From Saprospiraceae bacterium (GTDB lineage: Bacteria > Bacteroidota > Bacteroidia > Chitinophagales > Saprospiraceae): a stretch of 64,000 nt of DNA. The position numbers were made by a program, and so were the translations under genes. The stretch is taken from contig JADJYH010000040.1 in the NCBI GenBank assembly GCA_016719855.1, positions 1 to 64,000 on the forward strand, read 5' to 3'. The notes under the pieces are model-generated. The model was given only the letters and a program-made list of their open reading frames with translations. It searched no databases and had not been told where the DNA came from. Each line of letters begins with the position of its first letter. Within the stretch, counting starts at the first letter, position 1. Below are positions 29,687-40,619 of the stretch, one piece after another.

Positions 29687-30238
29687 TTATTTGGATTCTT
29701 CGCCGTAGGATGTTGCCTCAGCCTCAGAAAGAACAAAAGGAATTTTTGCCTTTATCTTATCTTTCTTTGCTTTCGGCAAATCATCTGAATAATGTTCTCC
29801 AAATTGTGTCATGCTTTCCTCTTCCCAAAGTTCGTTGTACGCAGCTTTAAGCTCGTTGTAAACCTCGATGTAGGTGCCATATTTGGTGCCACGGTCATTT
29901 TTCAAGGAAATGATTGCTGCATTGGGGAACTCAGCCAAGTCTTCCTTTTTTGAAGGATTCATGATGAACTCTTTGGCTCTTTCCCGCAACTCATCAACGT
30001 TCGCTTGTTCGCCCCTAACCAAAAGTTGGTTTTGGGCGTTCACCAATACTGTAAACACATTTCGCTTGTTAATTTGAATGTTCTCCGGCGGTTCTTCAGA
30101 CCATTCCGGCAAACGCACCGTGATGCCCCGTTCTACATCAATGGTTGTCGTAACAAGAAAGAACACCAATAACAAGAAGGCAATATCTGCCATCGAACTG
30201 GCATTGATTTCTGTAGCTGGTCTTTTTTTGCTTCCCAT
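29687..30238 (-). CDS. ExbD/TolR-family biopolymer transport protein (second paralog)
   Basis: This 183-residue paralog has the transmembrane Asp in SSMADIAFLLLVFFLVTTTI, followed by the ExbD-like motif ITVRLPEWSEEPPENIQI. The periplasmic domain has an acidic insertion (NELWEEESMTQFGEHYSDD) near the C-terminus, absent from the other copy. Two different ExbD proteins next to one TolQ-like protein is the standard Bacteroidota arrangement, in which the two probably form a heterodimer inside the pentameric channel (established for related ExbBD/GldLM systems by analogy). It starts five bases after the preceding gene ends. Confidence 0.9.
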   Translation of the reverse strand: MGSKKRPATEINASSMADIAFLLLVFFLVTTTIDVERGITVRLPEWSEEPPENIQINKRNVFTVLVNAQNQLLVRGEQANVDELRERAKEFIMNPSKKEDLAEFPNAAIISLKNDRGTKYGTYIEVYNELKAAYNELWEEESMTQFGEHYSDDLPKAKKDKIKAKIPFVLSEAEATSYGEESK

Positions 30239-30243
30239 GATGG

Positions 30244-30735
30244 TTATTGATTTTTGAAGTAGCCCCAGATTTCCATGATGATGGCAAGTGCTACAAGCCC
30301 AACAAGCATCAGTAAGGATAATTGAATTCCCCCGCTGATTATACTGAAAATGCTGTCGCTAATTTTGAAAGTTTCCACGGTGGTACCCAGAGAACCACCA
30401 ACATTGGTATCCGTCATTGCGTAAAATACAATGAAGAGAACCAGTATTATTCCGAATGAAATTAGGCCTTTTTTAGCGGCCCCTGGATTAGTGAAAATCT
30501 GAACCAAGCTAAGAAACAGGGTAACTGCAATGGTCAAAACTAATAGCCCTAATGAAATCCAAAGACCCAAGCTGAAAATACTGCCCTCAGCAGCATATGC
30601 TTGCTTTTCCGTTGGTACTTCATTGAATGCGGATAACCCCGCAAAGATGGGTATCAGCGCAATTACGAAAAGTACAACTACGACTAGAAATGCCACAGTT
30701 GTGCCACTCTTTGAAAGGAATTTATATGCAGACAT
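30244..30735 (-). CDS. Small multi-pass membrane protein of the TolQ-ExbD cluster
   Basis: This 163-residue protein has four hydrophobic segments: TVAFLVVVVLFVIALIPIF, GLWISLGLLVLTIAVTLFL, GLISFGIILVLFIVFYAM, and GIQLSLLMLVGLVALAIIM. I do not recognise a named family, but a protein of this size and topology regularly sits between tolQ and exbD genes in Bacteroidota. It ends five bases before the next gene and starts 10 bases after the TolQ-like gene, so it is certainly in the same operon and may be an accessory subunit of the proton channel. Confidence 0.8.
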   Translation of the reverse strand: MSAYKFLSKSGTTVAFLVVVVLFVIALIPIFAGLSAFNEVPTEKQAYAAEGSIFSLGLWISLGLLVLTIAVTLFLSLVQIFTNPGAAKKGLISFGIILVLFIVFYAMTDTNVGGSLGTTVETFKISDSIFSIISGGIQLSLLMLVGLVALAIIMEIWGYFKNQ

Positions 30736-30745
30736 AATCTTTATT

Positions 30746-31547
30746 TTATCTTTTGAAAATGTTGTTGGTAAACAGCATGTCAACCAATGTGACGGAAGCT
30801 TCTTCCATTTTATTGGTAATGCCGTCAATCTTCGACACAGTGTAGTTATAAAAAATCTGCATGATAATGGCCACGATAAGACCGAAAACCGTTGTCAACA
30901 AAGCCACTTTTATACCACCAGCAACGATGGTGGGAGATATGTCACCAACCTGTTCAATACGGTCAAAAGCTTCCACCATACCGATTACAGTACCCAAGAA
31001 GCCAAGCATTGGTGCCAAGGCTATTACCAACGAAATCCAAATAAGGCCTTTTTCGAGCAAGCCCATTTGCACACTGCCGTAGGAAACAATGGCTTTTTCA
31101 ACGGCGTCAGGGCCATGTGGCGCATTTCGAAGGCCTTCGAAAAGAACGCTGGCGGTAGGGCCTTGGGTAGAACGGCAAACCTCCATTGCTCCCTTAACAT
31201 CGCCATTTTTCAGGTTGTTATCAATTTTGGTAAGCAGTTTCTCGGTGTTGACGGATGCAAGGTTGAGCGTGATAACCCGCTCGATGCAAGGACCCACGCC
31301 CAAAATCAAGCAGAAAAGGATGGGAAGCATAAAGCCCCAGCCACCTTGAATGAACTTCTCCTTGAGCAATTGAACACCGGAAGCAGCCTCAACTTAGCGG
31401 AGCAACTTCCTCAGCAGGTGCAGTTGTGGTTTCCTGAACTGCATTCGTATCCGTAGTGGATTGGGCGGTAGTGTCTTGGGCGCTAACGATGTTAGTAGTG
31501 AAGGTCACCAAGCCGAAGACGAGCAAAAGAGCTAATAATTTGCGCAT
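30746..31547 (-). pseudogene. MotA/TolQ/ExbB proton-channel protein with N-terminal signal, one frameshift
   Basis: The start at 31547 gives MRKLLALLLVFGLVTFTTN then an Ala/Thr/Glu-rich linker. A frame change near 31394 (removing one T from 'agttgagg' restores it) leads to LKEKFIQGGWGFMLPILFC and the three-TM TolQ fold: GLIWISLVIALAPMLGFLGT, VIGMVEAFDRI, and VALLTTVFGLIVAIIMQIF. The cleavable-looking N-terminal extension plus linker is usual for Bacteroidota TolQ-like proteins, which supports the frame-corrected gene. Without the correction the ORF would start at 31369 with the first TM intact, so the break may be harmless or an error. It forms the pentameric inner-membrane channel with the two ExbD proteins downstream. 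Confidence 0.85.
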
Positions 31548-31665
31548 AGTCGTAAGATTTTACGTTTAAAATGAGTTAATCGTTAACTGAAAATTAATTG
31601 TGGGAATGTTCCCGATTTAATTGACTTTGAACTCCGTTGTTTGTTCCCTCCAGAATTAAAATCAG

Positions 31666-31753
31666 CGGAGAGATAGGGATTCGAACCCTAGATACCCTTT
31701 TGAGGTATACACACTTTCCAGGCGTGCGCCTTCGACCACTCGGCCATCTCTCC
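31666..31753 (-). tRNA. tRNA-Ser(GGA)
   Basis: The minus strand folds into a class II tRNA: acceptor GGAGAGA/TCTCTCC, D-arm with GGTCGAAGGC, anticodon loop CTGGAAA (anticodon GGA), a long variable arm (TATACC/GGGTATC), and T-arm TAGGG-TTCGAAT-CCCTA. Discriminator is G; the CCA end is not encoded. The long variable arm confirms serine. Confidence 0.95.
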
Positions 31754-31922
31754 GTGTGTTTTCTTTAACAGGAAAAAGCCCTGCTGTTTTCTTGACGCCG
31801 CAAAAATTGTAAAAAGAAATAACAATTCAAAAATTTTTAAAAGCGACAGTTCTTAAAATAATAATTTGGGACTGGAAAAGGCCAAGCAAGTTTTACTCGA
31901 TAGTAGAAAAGATGGGGCAAGT

Positions 31923-32735
31923 TTAAGAAAGAGTTGTGTAAGGCCATGTTATTTTTCCAAAAATATTTTTCGCATTGTTTGTTGTCACCTTCGCAACCGT
32001 TTGTAAATCAACATTTTTTATCGCTGCCACCCTTTCTGCAACCAGCCTGATATAAGCGCTTTCATTGCGTTTGCCACGGTAGGGTATAGGGGCGAGGTAG
32101 GGTGAATCGGTCTCCAGTACCAGCCATTCCAGCGGCAATTCGCTTACAACTTTGTCGAGTCCGGCGTTCTTGAAGGTCACCACGCCGCCAATGCCAAGAT
32201 AAAAACCCAGGGCAAAAGCTTTTTCAGCCTGTTCGGTGGAACCTGTGAAACAGTGCAAAATACCTCTGAGGCGTTCGTCCTTTTCGTCCTCTAGGATATC
32301 TAAAATCAGCTCGGTGGATTCCCTGGAATGGATAACAATGGGGAGGTCGTACTTTTTTGCCCAAGCTATCTGGGTCCTGAAAGCTTCGATTTGGAGGTCA
32401 AGCGTCGTTTTGTCCCAGAAAAGGTCAATGCCGATTTCGCCGATGGCGCAGAATGGCCTTTTTTCCAGCCAACCCTCTACTATTTCCAGCTCTTGATGGA
32501 AATCATCTTTCACGGAGCATGGGTGAAGCCCCATCATGGCATGTACTTGATGGGGATAGGCCGCTTCCAGTGCCAGCATTTCCTGGATTACCCTGCTATC
32601 AATTGCTGGAAGAAAAAACTTCTCGACCCCGGCTTCCAATGCCCGTTCAATCATTTCTGCCCGGTCGCCATCAAATTCCTTAAGGTAGAGGTGAGTATGG
32701 GTGTCAGTGAGCGTAATTTTCGAAGATGCTTCCAT
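31923..32735 (-). CDS. tatD: TatD-family metal-dependent hydrolase (3'-5' DNase-like)
   Basis: This 270-residue protein starts at 32735. The metal ligands are visible in order: TDTHTHLYL (two His), GEIGIDLFWD (Glu), IVIHSRES (His), LHCFTGS (His) and LETDSPYLAP (Asp). Spacing and length match TatD/YcfH. The family removes nucleotides from DNA 3' ends and is linked to DNA repair and nucleic-acid turnover. An in-frame ATG 10 codons upstream (MLVVNNLSRK) is possible but less typical. It is co-oriented with the tRNA gene 170 bases downstream. Confidence 0.92.
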   Translation of the reverse strand: MEASSKITLTDTHTHLYLKEFDGDRAEMIERALEAGVEKFFLPAIDSRVIQEMLALEAAYPHQVHAMMGLHPCSVKDDFHQELEIVEGWLEKRPFCAIGEIGIDLFWDKTTLDLQIEAFRTQIAWAKKYDLPIVIHSRESTELILDILEDEKDERLRGILHCFTGSTEQAEKAFALGFYLGIGGVVTFKNAGLDKVVSELPLEWLVLETDSPYLAPIPYRGKRNESAYIRLVAERVAAIKNVDLQTVAKVTTNNAKNIFGKITWPYTTLS

Positions 32736-33239
32736 TTTTCTGGATAAATTATTGACAACGAGCAATTTTTGATTGCTCCATTTTTGATATTATTGCAAGA
32801 AAATTCAAAAACCGAAATTTGGAGAGGATAGTTTTTACAAACAAAACATAACCAAAGCGTAAAAATAACTCCAAAGACAATATATTTGCGACTTGTATTC
32901 CCTCCTGCACACGTTTTGACGCAACTCGTCAGTCTTGCTCATCCAATTTCGGCCTTTTGATTAGGCACTAAAGAACACCTTCATTCAATAAAAATGGTTA
33001 GCCCATGTCAGGTGCTTCAGGGTCAGAAACCCAGAAGTTTCTGAGGAATCTTTTGTTCGACAATTGTCTGTCCAATGGCGTTTTAGAAAACGCTGGTCTT
33101 GAGAAAACTCACCACAACTAATTTTAGGCATTGCACAATGGCTTGGAAAACAGCTATTTACAAAAAAATTAACCGGAGGCATCACGATAATCCCAACATC
33201 AGCATCACGCATAAGCAGTCATGTAAACAACCTCCAATT
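32736..33239. other. 504-base divergent spacer before the giant-protein region
   Basis: No gene seen. It holds an exact TAnnTTTG element (TATATTTG, 32881-32888) pointing toward the T9SS type B protein, 350 bases before its start, and a small CAGAAAC/GTTTCTG hairpin (33024-33043). The long untranslated leader this would give is a point worth testing. Confidence 0.4.
32881..32888 (+). promoter_or_regulatory. Bacteroidota-type -7 element TATATTTG
   Basis: Exact consensus match followed by CG, as at 28533. If used, it would give the giant type B protein gene a leader of about 345 bases. Consensus match only. Confidence 0.35.
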
Positions 33240-36200
33240 ATGGAAAAAAGAAATGAACACTTTGAGCAAACACTGAAAGAACACATGAAACCTATAAAAT
33301 CCTTTCCTCATTTTGCAACTATTCTGGTAGCAGCTTTTTGTCTTTTTGGGCAAACGGCAACTGCTGATTCGTTCCGTGACGGCATCCACCCAAACTGGCT
33401 GAACCCTTGGTCGGTTAGTGCAGGCCCCGACGTTTCCATCTGTTTTGGCAATGCAACCCAGTTGCAGGCCACTGGGGCAAACAGCTACATTTGGGCACCG
33501 GCAACGGGACTGAGTTGCACCAACTGCCCCAACCCAATTGCCTCCCCGAACGTTACCACCACCTATTTTGTGACTGGTGATGATGGAACGATGGACGAAG
33601 TAGTGGTGAAAGTGCTAAGCCCACCCGTCATCCTGGATGTGGACGTAAACCAGCCCACGGACTGCAACCTGCACAACGGCTCCATCTCCATCACGACCCT
33701 GGGCCTCGACCCTTACGAATACAGCATTGACAGTGGAATGGTGTGGCAGAACAACGGCGTATTCACGGCATTGGGGCCAGGCAACTACTCAGTGCAGGTA
33801 CGCGGTTCCAATGGTATCTGTGTTGTAAATGGCGGCAATTTTACCCTCAACTATCCTACGGCTCCCCAAATCCTCAACATTCTCGCCAACGACCCCACCT
33901 TCTGCGATGTGTCAAACGGCTCCATCGTGGTTTCGGCAAATGGTGGAATCAGTCCCTTGCAGTACAGCATTGACGCTGGGCAAACTTGGCAGGTGCTCAA
34001 CACCTTCCAACTCCTTGGCTCTGGCAACTACCAAATCAGGGTTCGCAATGCCAACGGTAGCTGCGCAATCAGCGGTGGTTCGGTCACGCTCACTGGCTCA
34101 CCTGATGAAGCCATTATTGACAATGTTTTTGTTGCCAGCCCAACCAATTGCGACGAGATGAATGGCCTGATTACCGTCGTAGTTCCCAACAACGGTGGCC
34201 AATTTGAATTCAGCATAAACGGCGGCATTGACTACCAGCCCAGCAACAACTTCACGGGCCTCGACGAGGGCATTTACCACGTCATCGTTCGTCGCACCGA
34301 CGGAACCTGTACCAAAAGTGGTGGTTACGTCACACTCACCAGCCCCAACCGCCCCATCATCTACGGCGTCTCGACCGTGAATCCGCAGGGCTGTGGCAGC
34401 CAATCGGGCAACATCACCATCCTCGCCTTTGGGCCAAGCACACTACAGTACAGCATTGATGGTGGCACGACCTGGTATAGCTCGAACACCTTTACCAACC
34501 TGCCTGTGAGCACCTACTCGATTGCTGTGCAAAATAGCGATGGTTCCTGCTTCACGGCAGATGGCACGGTCACGCTGACCGAGCCGGGGCCACCGGTAAT
34601 CAGTGCCGTGAACGCTGCTAACCCAACTGCCTGTGGATTGACGAACGGCGCCATCAGCATCTCGGCCACTGGGGTGGGGCTGCTGGAGTACAGCATCAAC
34701 AACGGCGCATCGTGGCAATTGGCATCTACATTTAACAACCTTGCCGAAGGCAGCTACCAAGTATGGGTGCAGTTTGTCGGTGGTGGCTGCCCGGTCAGCT
34801 ACACTTCCAACCCGGTCGTGTTGGATGCGCCAGGGGCCGTTCCAGTCATCAGTGCCATCAACCAAACGCAGCCGTCCAGTTGCGGTGTGACGGATGGCTC
34901 CATCTCCATCGCCGCCAGCGGCAGTGGGCCACTTTCATACAGCATAAACGGCGGCGCAAGTTTCCAATCCTTCAACGTTTTCAACAACCTGTCTGCTGGC
35001 GACTACCAAATAGTGGTGGCGCTCACTGGCAGCAACTGCTCCACTACGGGGTCGGCAAACCTGTTTTACAGTGGCTGCACCGACACGGTGCAAGTGACCA
35101 TCCCCGGCAACGCCAACACCGACTACTGCATTGACCCAGCGGTGTTCAACAACCTCGGAACCATCACCGGGGCAGGTATTTGCGATCCCGGCAGCGTTCT
35201 CACCGTAGCCGCCATTTCCATCAACCAAAACTGCCTGACGCTTTCGCCAGCACCTGGCTTCACGGGCGTTTCCACAGATTTGATTTGCACGGTTCATTGC
35301 TTCAACAACAGCAACATCTGCGACACGACCTTCTTGCAAGTGACCGTGCAGGGCGTGGTGAACTGCGACGATGTTTTTGCCACGGACACCGTGACCCTCG
35401 ACTATGTGGGCGACCCCACCAACTATTGCGTTCCCGTGCCGCTGACCGACCTGCTCGGCTTCGACCTGTACCTCAACGTTACGCCGCTCATCAGTCCGTT
35501 TGCTTGCGACTACGAGCCGACCATTGCCTACTCCTACACCTTTTTGCCAGGGGCCGGGTTCAGTGGCCCTTATTCGCTGGATGCTTGGACGGTGAACAAC
35601 ATTACCTACTCCGGTTTTTTCAACGATGCAAACGGCCTGCTGGCGTTGATGCTGGCTTTTGACCCAACGGGGAACTGGCAAATAAACCTTGCCTCCGGCT
35701 TGATTTTCGGCGGAGACCCGAATGCTACCTATGACGATATGGAGGTGACGCACATCCCAAGCGGCACAGAGTCCATCCTGAACACGAACACCACCTTCTT
35801 GCCGACCGGCTTCACGGTGGGTTTGAGCGACCCCGGCGTTTCGGTTTTGATTGTCCAAAACCCGGCGAACGGGTGCGCCGATACGCTGTACATCAACGCC
35901 GTGCTCAACCCGACGACAACCGACACCGTCTTTTTGACGACGACCGTGAACACCCCGACCATCGCCACCTGCCTCGATGGCAGCGAGCTGCCCGGTGGCG
36001 TTATCGTCAACGTTGGCTACTGCAACGTGCCAAGCAATGGTGCTGCTCCGCTCACGTCGCCGACCTGCGTTTACTACATCCCAAACCTAAATTTTGCGGG
36101 GCAGGACGAGTTTTGCATGGTGTATTGCGACGGCGGCTTCCCACAGGTTTGCGACACGACTTTTTTTATCGTCAACGTCCTACCGGAAAATGACACGGTG

Positions 36201-39200
36201 TACCTGACCATCCCAGCGGGCGAGACTTCCGTGGACACCTGTCTCGGCAACTTCGTCATCGAGCTACCGGGCGGCATCACCTCGGCTGATTTTTGTGGCA
36301 TAAATTCGACGGAAATCAGCGGGACGGTGAATGGCAACTGCTTGGTTTTCAACGCAAACGGAACATTTTATGGCACGACGACCGTCTGCGCAAGCTTTTG
36401 CAGTGGCGGCTTTTGCGACGAAAATACCATCATCGTGACCATCGTGCCGCCCGTGGTTTGTGATGAAATATTTGACCAAGACTCCTTGAGTTTCAACACG
36501 CCTACGGCGAACAATTCACTTTGCATCCCCATCCCCACCAATGAAATCTTCAACTACGATGTGACGCTGGATGGCGTGGCCTACCCGCAATCGTTCACCC
36601 CGTGCGGGTTTGACAACCTGGTGGTTTACAGCTACGCAAATTTGCCCGCAGGGCCTTACACCGTCAACTCGTGGACGGCAAACGGTACGCTCCACAGCGG
36701 CACTGTCTCCAACATTGCCGACCTGGTGGCCACGATGAACACTTGGGACCCCACTGGGGATTGGGTCGTCAACGCTGCAACGCAGACGATTCAAGGCGGA
36801 CAAGGCGGCACTTACAGCAACCTCGTCATCACGCCAGCGGGTGGCGCTCCGCAAACATTGACGGTGAACCTGGTGCAGTTCTCGTTTGGCTCAGGGATGG
36901 GCATTGACGGTTACGGAAGCCACGAGGTCATCGTGACGGCAGCGAACGGCTGTGCAGACACGGTGCAAGTGACGTTCGTGGGGCATGTTTTTTCGACCGA
37001 CACACTGGTGTTCAACACCACGCCAAACACGACCGTCAACCAGATTTGCGGCGACACCTCTGAGCTGCTCGGCAACCTGTTCAGTGTGAGCTTCTGCGGG
37101 CTACCAGATAACGGCGGCTTCGTGCCGACCAGCGCCACCTGCTTTAGTTACACCCCGAACCTCGACTTCATTGGCTCGGACACGGTTTGCGTGGTCTTTT
37201 GCGACGACAATCTCGTGCCCGTCTGCGACACTTTTGTCTTTGTGATAAATGTGACGGAGCCTTGCCCTGAAATTTTTAACCCGAACGAAATTTTGTTTCG
37301 TTGCAAAATGGGGCAGGGGAGGCTTGCCTGCCCATTGCGCCAGCGCAAATAATTGACTACCAGATAACGCTGGACGGCCTGCCCTACGGCGGAACACTGA
37401 CACCCTGCGACGTGGACCAGGTGTTCATCTACAACTTCGCACAGGTGTTTAGCCAGGGCGCCAACGGGCCATATTCGGTAAGCTGGCAAGCAAATGGTCA
37501 AAATTTTGCAAGTGTGGTACAAAATATGCAGGAGTTGGTTGCCCAGATGAACGTTTGGGACTTCGCCGGAAACTGGAACATTGAACAGCCCACCTTTTCC
37601 ATCATCAGCACCAACGACAACGGAGTGTACGGAAACCTCATCATCACGCACATCGTCACGGGCATTTTGAGCACCATTGCGCCTGACTTCAACGGCATCC
37701 CGTTCGGTACGGCGGTGCAAATCAACGGTGCTGGCCAGCACGAACTCGTGGTCGAGAGCCAAGTGGACGGCTGCTCCGACACGCTGACCATCAATGCGCT
37801 GAACGGCGTGAGCCAGCTCGATATTTTCACTTACGAAGAGTTGCCGAGCAACGTAGAATGCATTGATATCACTGGCTTGCCGGGTACTTTTCAGACGCTG
37901 GCGATTTGCCAGCAGCCCCAAAACGGTACGATTGCCATCGTTGGCAATTGTTTCACTTACACCCCAGCGCCTGGTTTTGTTGGCACAAATACCGGATGCG
38001 TCGTCGCCTGCGACAACCTCGGCAACTGCGATACGACTTTACTCAACATCACGGTTGGCGCACTTTGCAGCCTGTTCGACGTGTTTCCGGCCACCACGCA
38101 GCAAGTTCAGGTACTCGATTGTGCGGACATTGCGGCGTACTGTACGCCCATTTTGTTCGATTCCATCGGCAATTACGGGGTGCTGGACAACGGCTTCCCC
38201 TACACGGGCGGCTTTGTGCTGTGCAACGGGCAGTTTGCCCAAATTGCGCTGGACACTGGCTTCCATCAGATGGTGTTCGTGCAGATGAGCACCGGCTGCC
38301 AGGACACGCTGCTTGCAAATGTCACCTGCACTTCGGACGATGGCTGCGGTATCATGGCGCTCTCCCCACTGACCCTCAGCGTGGACGATTGCAACGAAGC
38401 GACCCAGTTTTGTGTGTCCGTGCTTGCCACGGATTTGCCCAATTTTCTCATCACGGACAATGGGGCCGCCTTCGGCGGAACGGTTGGCCTGTGCGACCTG
38501 AACGGCACCACCATCGGCCTGACGATTGACACCGGGCTGCACGTACTGATACTCGAAGACACGGTGAAAGGCTGTGCGGACACCTTCGAGGTGAACGTAC
38601 TTTGCAGCATCATTGACGACGTAACGATTGACACCACGGTTGAGCAGGGCGGATCGCTGGTGCTTTGCCTCGAAGATTTTGGCTACCTCGCAGCCACGAT
38701 TGACAGCGTGGCGTCGGTATGCCAGGGCAATGGCAACACCAGTATCAGCGTGGACACCACGACTTGGTGCATCACGATATTGGGCGAGCTGGTTGGCCTC
38801 GACACAGCTTGTTTTGAGGTTTTTATCGGCGACACCTCCGCTATTTTTACGGCAAATATTGAGGTGACGACACCCTGCCCAATCTTCATTCCCGGTGGGA
38901 TATTGGCCACCGGCGTTCCCTGCTCCGTGGACACCGGCCTGATTTGCTTGCCGATAACTTTCCTTGAACTGACGAACAAAACCCTCCAACTAGATGGGCT
39001 GCCGTACACCGGGCCACTGCTGCCCTGCGGCATTGACAGCACATTTATCCTAAATTACAATGCCTTGCCGAGCCAAGGCCTGATTGGGCCGTACACCATC
39101 CAATCTTGGAGCGTAAATGGCACTCCGTTCACGGGCGTTTTCAACACGGTTCAGGAACTGGCGGACTTGATGAACGGCTGGGACCCGACAGGGAACTGGT

Positions 39201-40252
39201 TGGTTATTTTTGACCCAGTGAACGGTGTGAACGTGATTCAGGGCGGCGACCCGATGAATGTTTACAGCGGCATGTCCGTAAAACAGGATATTTCTGGGGT
39301 GGAAGTGGTGCTCGGCATCAACACCATCACTGTACCGACCGGCGTGGCAATCCAAGTGCCGCTTGGCGGCTACTTCTTGACCATCACGGACACGGTGACA
39401 CTTTGCAGTGAAACGGCCGTCGTGGAGTTGGTCTGCATCAGCTCGGATGTGGTGGAGGATACCATTTTATTAGGCACACAGGATACTTTCTGCCTCGACC
39501 TTTCGGACTTGGTGGGCAATGTGGTGAGCGCCACGAACATTTGCCCCGGCTCGAACGGTCAGACGGTAGCCTTCACGATTGACAGCAGCTTCTGCGTCAT
39601 TTATGAAGGCAATGAACCCGGCCTTGACTCAGCCTGCGTGGTGGTCTGCGACGATGCCGGGCTTTGCGATACCACCTATTTTTACATCACCGTGCAGTTC
39701 ACGAACGATTCATTGCCGATAGCGGTGGACGACCTCGACGGCCTCACCGAGGAGGGCGACCCGACCATCATCCAGGTGTTGGACAACGACACGGTTCAGT
39801 TCCTGTTGAGCGTAACCATCGTTGACCAACCTTCGCACGGTGAGGCACAGGCATTGCCGAACGGTACCATCAACTACGTGCCAGACCCAGGCTACTGCGA
39901 CGCAAATGTGCCGGACAGTTTTACCTATGCCATTTGCAACCCGGTTGGCTGCGACACGGCTACTGTTTTTGTAACGGTCTTGTGCGCTGAATTGGAGATT
40001 TTCGAGGGGTTTTCACCTAACGGGGATGACATGAACGAGACTTTCAGAATCAATGGCCTGCAAAACTGGCCGAACAACCACCTACAAATCTTCAACCGCT
40101 GGGGCACGCTGGTGTACGATGCCACGGACTACCAAAGCGATTGGGACGGCACTTGGAAGGACAAAAAACTGCCAGATAGCACCTACTTCTACATCCTGGA
40201 GCTTGGCGACGGCGGTGGCACCAAGCGGGGGTACGTGGTGATACTGAGGTAG
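33240..40252 (+). pseudogene. Giant SprB-repeat adhesin-like protein with type B (gliding-motility) sorting domain, one frameshift
   Basis: About 2,337 residues after joining frames at about 37295. I start at ATG 33240; ATG 33285 is also possible, and both place the hydrophobic signal ATILVAAFCLFGQTATA near the N-terminus. Next is an Ig-like domain (AGPDVSICFGNATQLQATGA), then six SprB-type repeats (33627-35080). Alternating beta modules follow, including four copies of a long module with the signature MNxWDPTGNW (35365-36000, 36460-37000, 37263-37810, 38877-39440) and short CxxxDTxxF units. A cadherin-like unit (VLDNDTVQFLLSVTIVDQPS) and a type B C-terminal domain close it (FEGFSPNGDDMNETFRINGL; NNHLQIFNRWGTLVY; YFYILELGDG). 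SprB-like proteins ride the gliding motor and bind polysaccharide. A role as a mobile or surface adhesin is inferred. A strong terminator follows the stop. Confidence 0.85.
33627..35080 (+). repeat. Six SprB-type repeats of about 242 bases
   Basis: Repeat starts lie near 33627, 33850, 34100, 34345, 34585 and 34837. Each encodes PxIxxVxxxxPTxC..NGxIxI, then a strand like LQYSIDGGTTWYSSNTF, then LxxGxYxVxVR and a Cys-containing closing strand. Divergence between copies is high at DNA level, so this is an old array. Confidence 0.8.
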
Positions 40253-40285
40253 TTACAAAGAAGACAATCACGATAAGTGGATTAA

Positions 40286-40315
40286 AGGCCGGGCAGCCCA
40301 TGGGCAGCCCGGCCT
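40286..40315 (+). terminator. GC-rich terminator after the type B protein
   Basis: AGGCCGGGC (40286-40294) and GCCCGGCCT (40307-40315) are perfect arms. The loop itself is a GCCCATGGGC palindrome, and ATTTTTG follows. It lies 34 bases after the stop. Confidence 0.8.
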
Positions 40316-40619
40316 ATTTTTGTTTTTAACACAAACAGTTTATTGACGTTGCCGCAGGCGTAGGTTGCAAAGGCAGTGATTGGAATGATTTTGGTAAAGT
40401 GAGCCAATAGCGCAATGAAATTGTTTTTTACTGGAAAAATTAGAAACAATGCTACACTTGGTTGTTTGTGCAAAAATTTCTTGCAACCAACAGCAATTTT
40501 CCTCATAATTCTCCCCCTCTTGCTATTCCGCCCTCGTCTCTGCAATCCGATAGTTGCAGAATGATTTTTTTTGATAGAACCCACGCCAACTAGCACTCAA
40601 ACTGAACAAACACACACCA
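40316..40619. other. 304-base spacer, nothing recognised
   Basis: AT-rich spacer between the type B protein terminator and the first paralogous giant gene. No gene, clear promoter consensus or repeat was found. Confidence 0.4.

Noticed and set aside
30530..31456. Plus-strand open frame of 308 codons opposite the TolQ-like cluster
   Set aside because: The minus strand encodes an unmistakable TolQ-like channel and small membrane protein; the plus frame has no recognisable domain.
33099..33239. Earlier TTG start for the type B adhesin
   Set aside because: The added residues are basic/His-rich and would bury the signal peptide about 80 residues in; ATG 33240 or 33285 is more sensible.
34935..35858. 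Long open frame on the minus strand (307 codons)
   Set aside because: Also antisense to the SprB-repeat/beta-module region; composition is that of a shadow frame and the sense strand is clearly coding.
37263..37360. Two separate genes at the junction in the type B adhesin
   Set aside because: The second frame begins mid-module (the MNxWDPTGNW-type unit continues across the break) and lacks a signal peptide, so one frameshifted gene fits better.
38039..38989. Long open frame on the minus strand (316 codons)
   Set aside because: It is antisense to the type B adhesin, rich in Arg/His/Val as expected of a shadow frame in this codon usage, and has no domain similarity.
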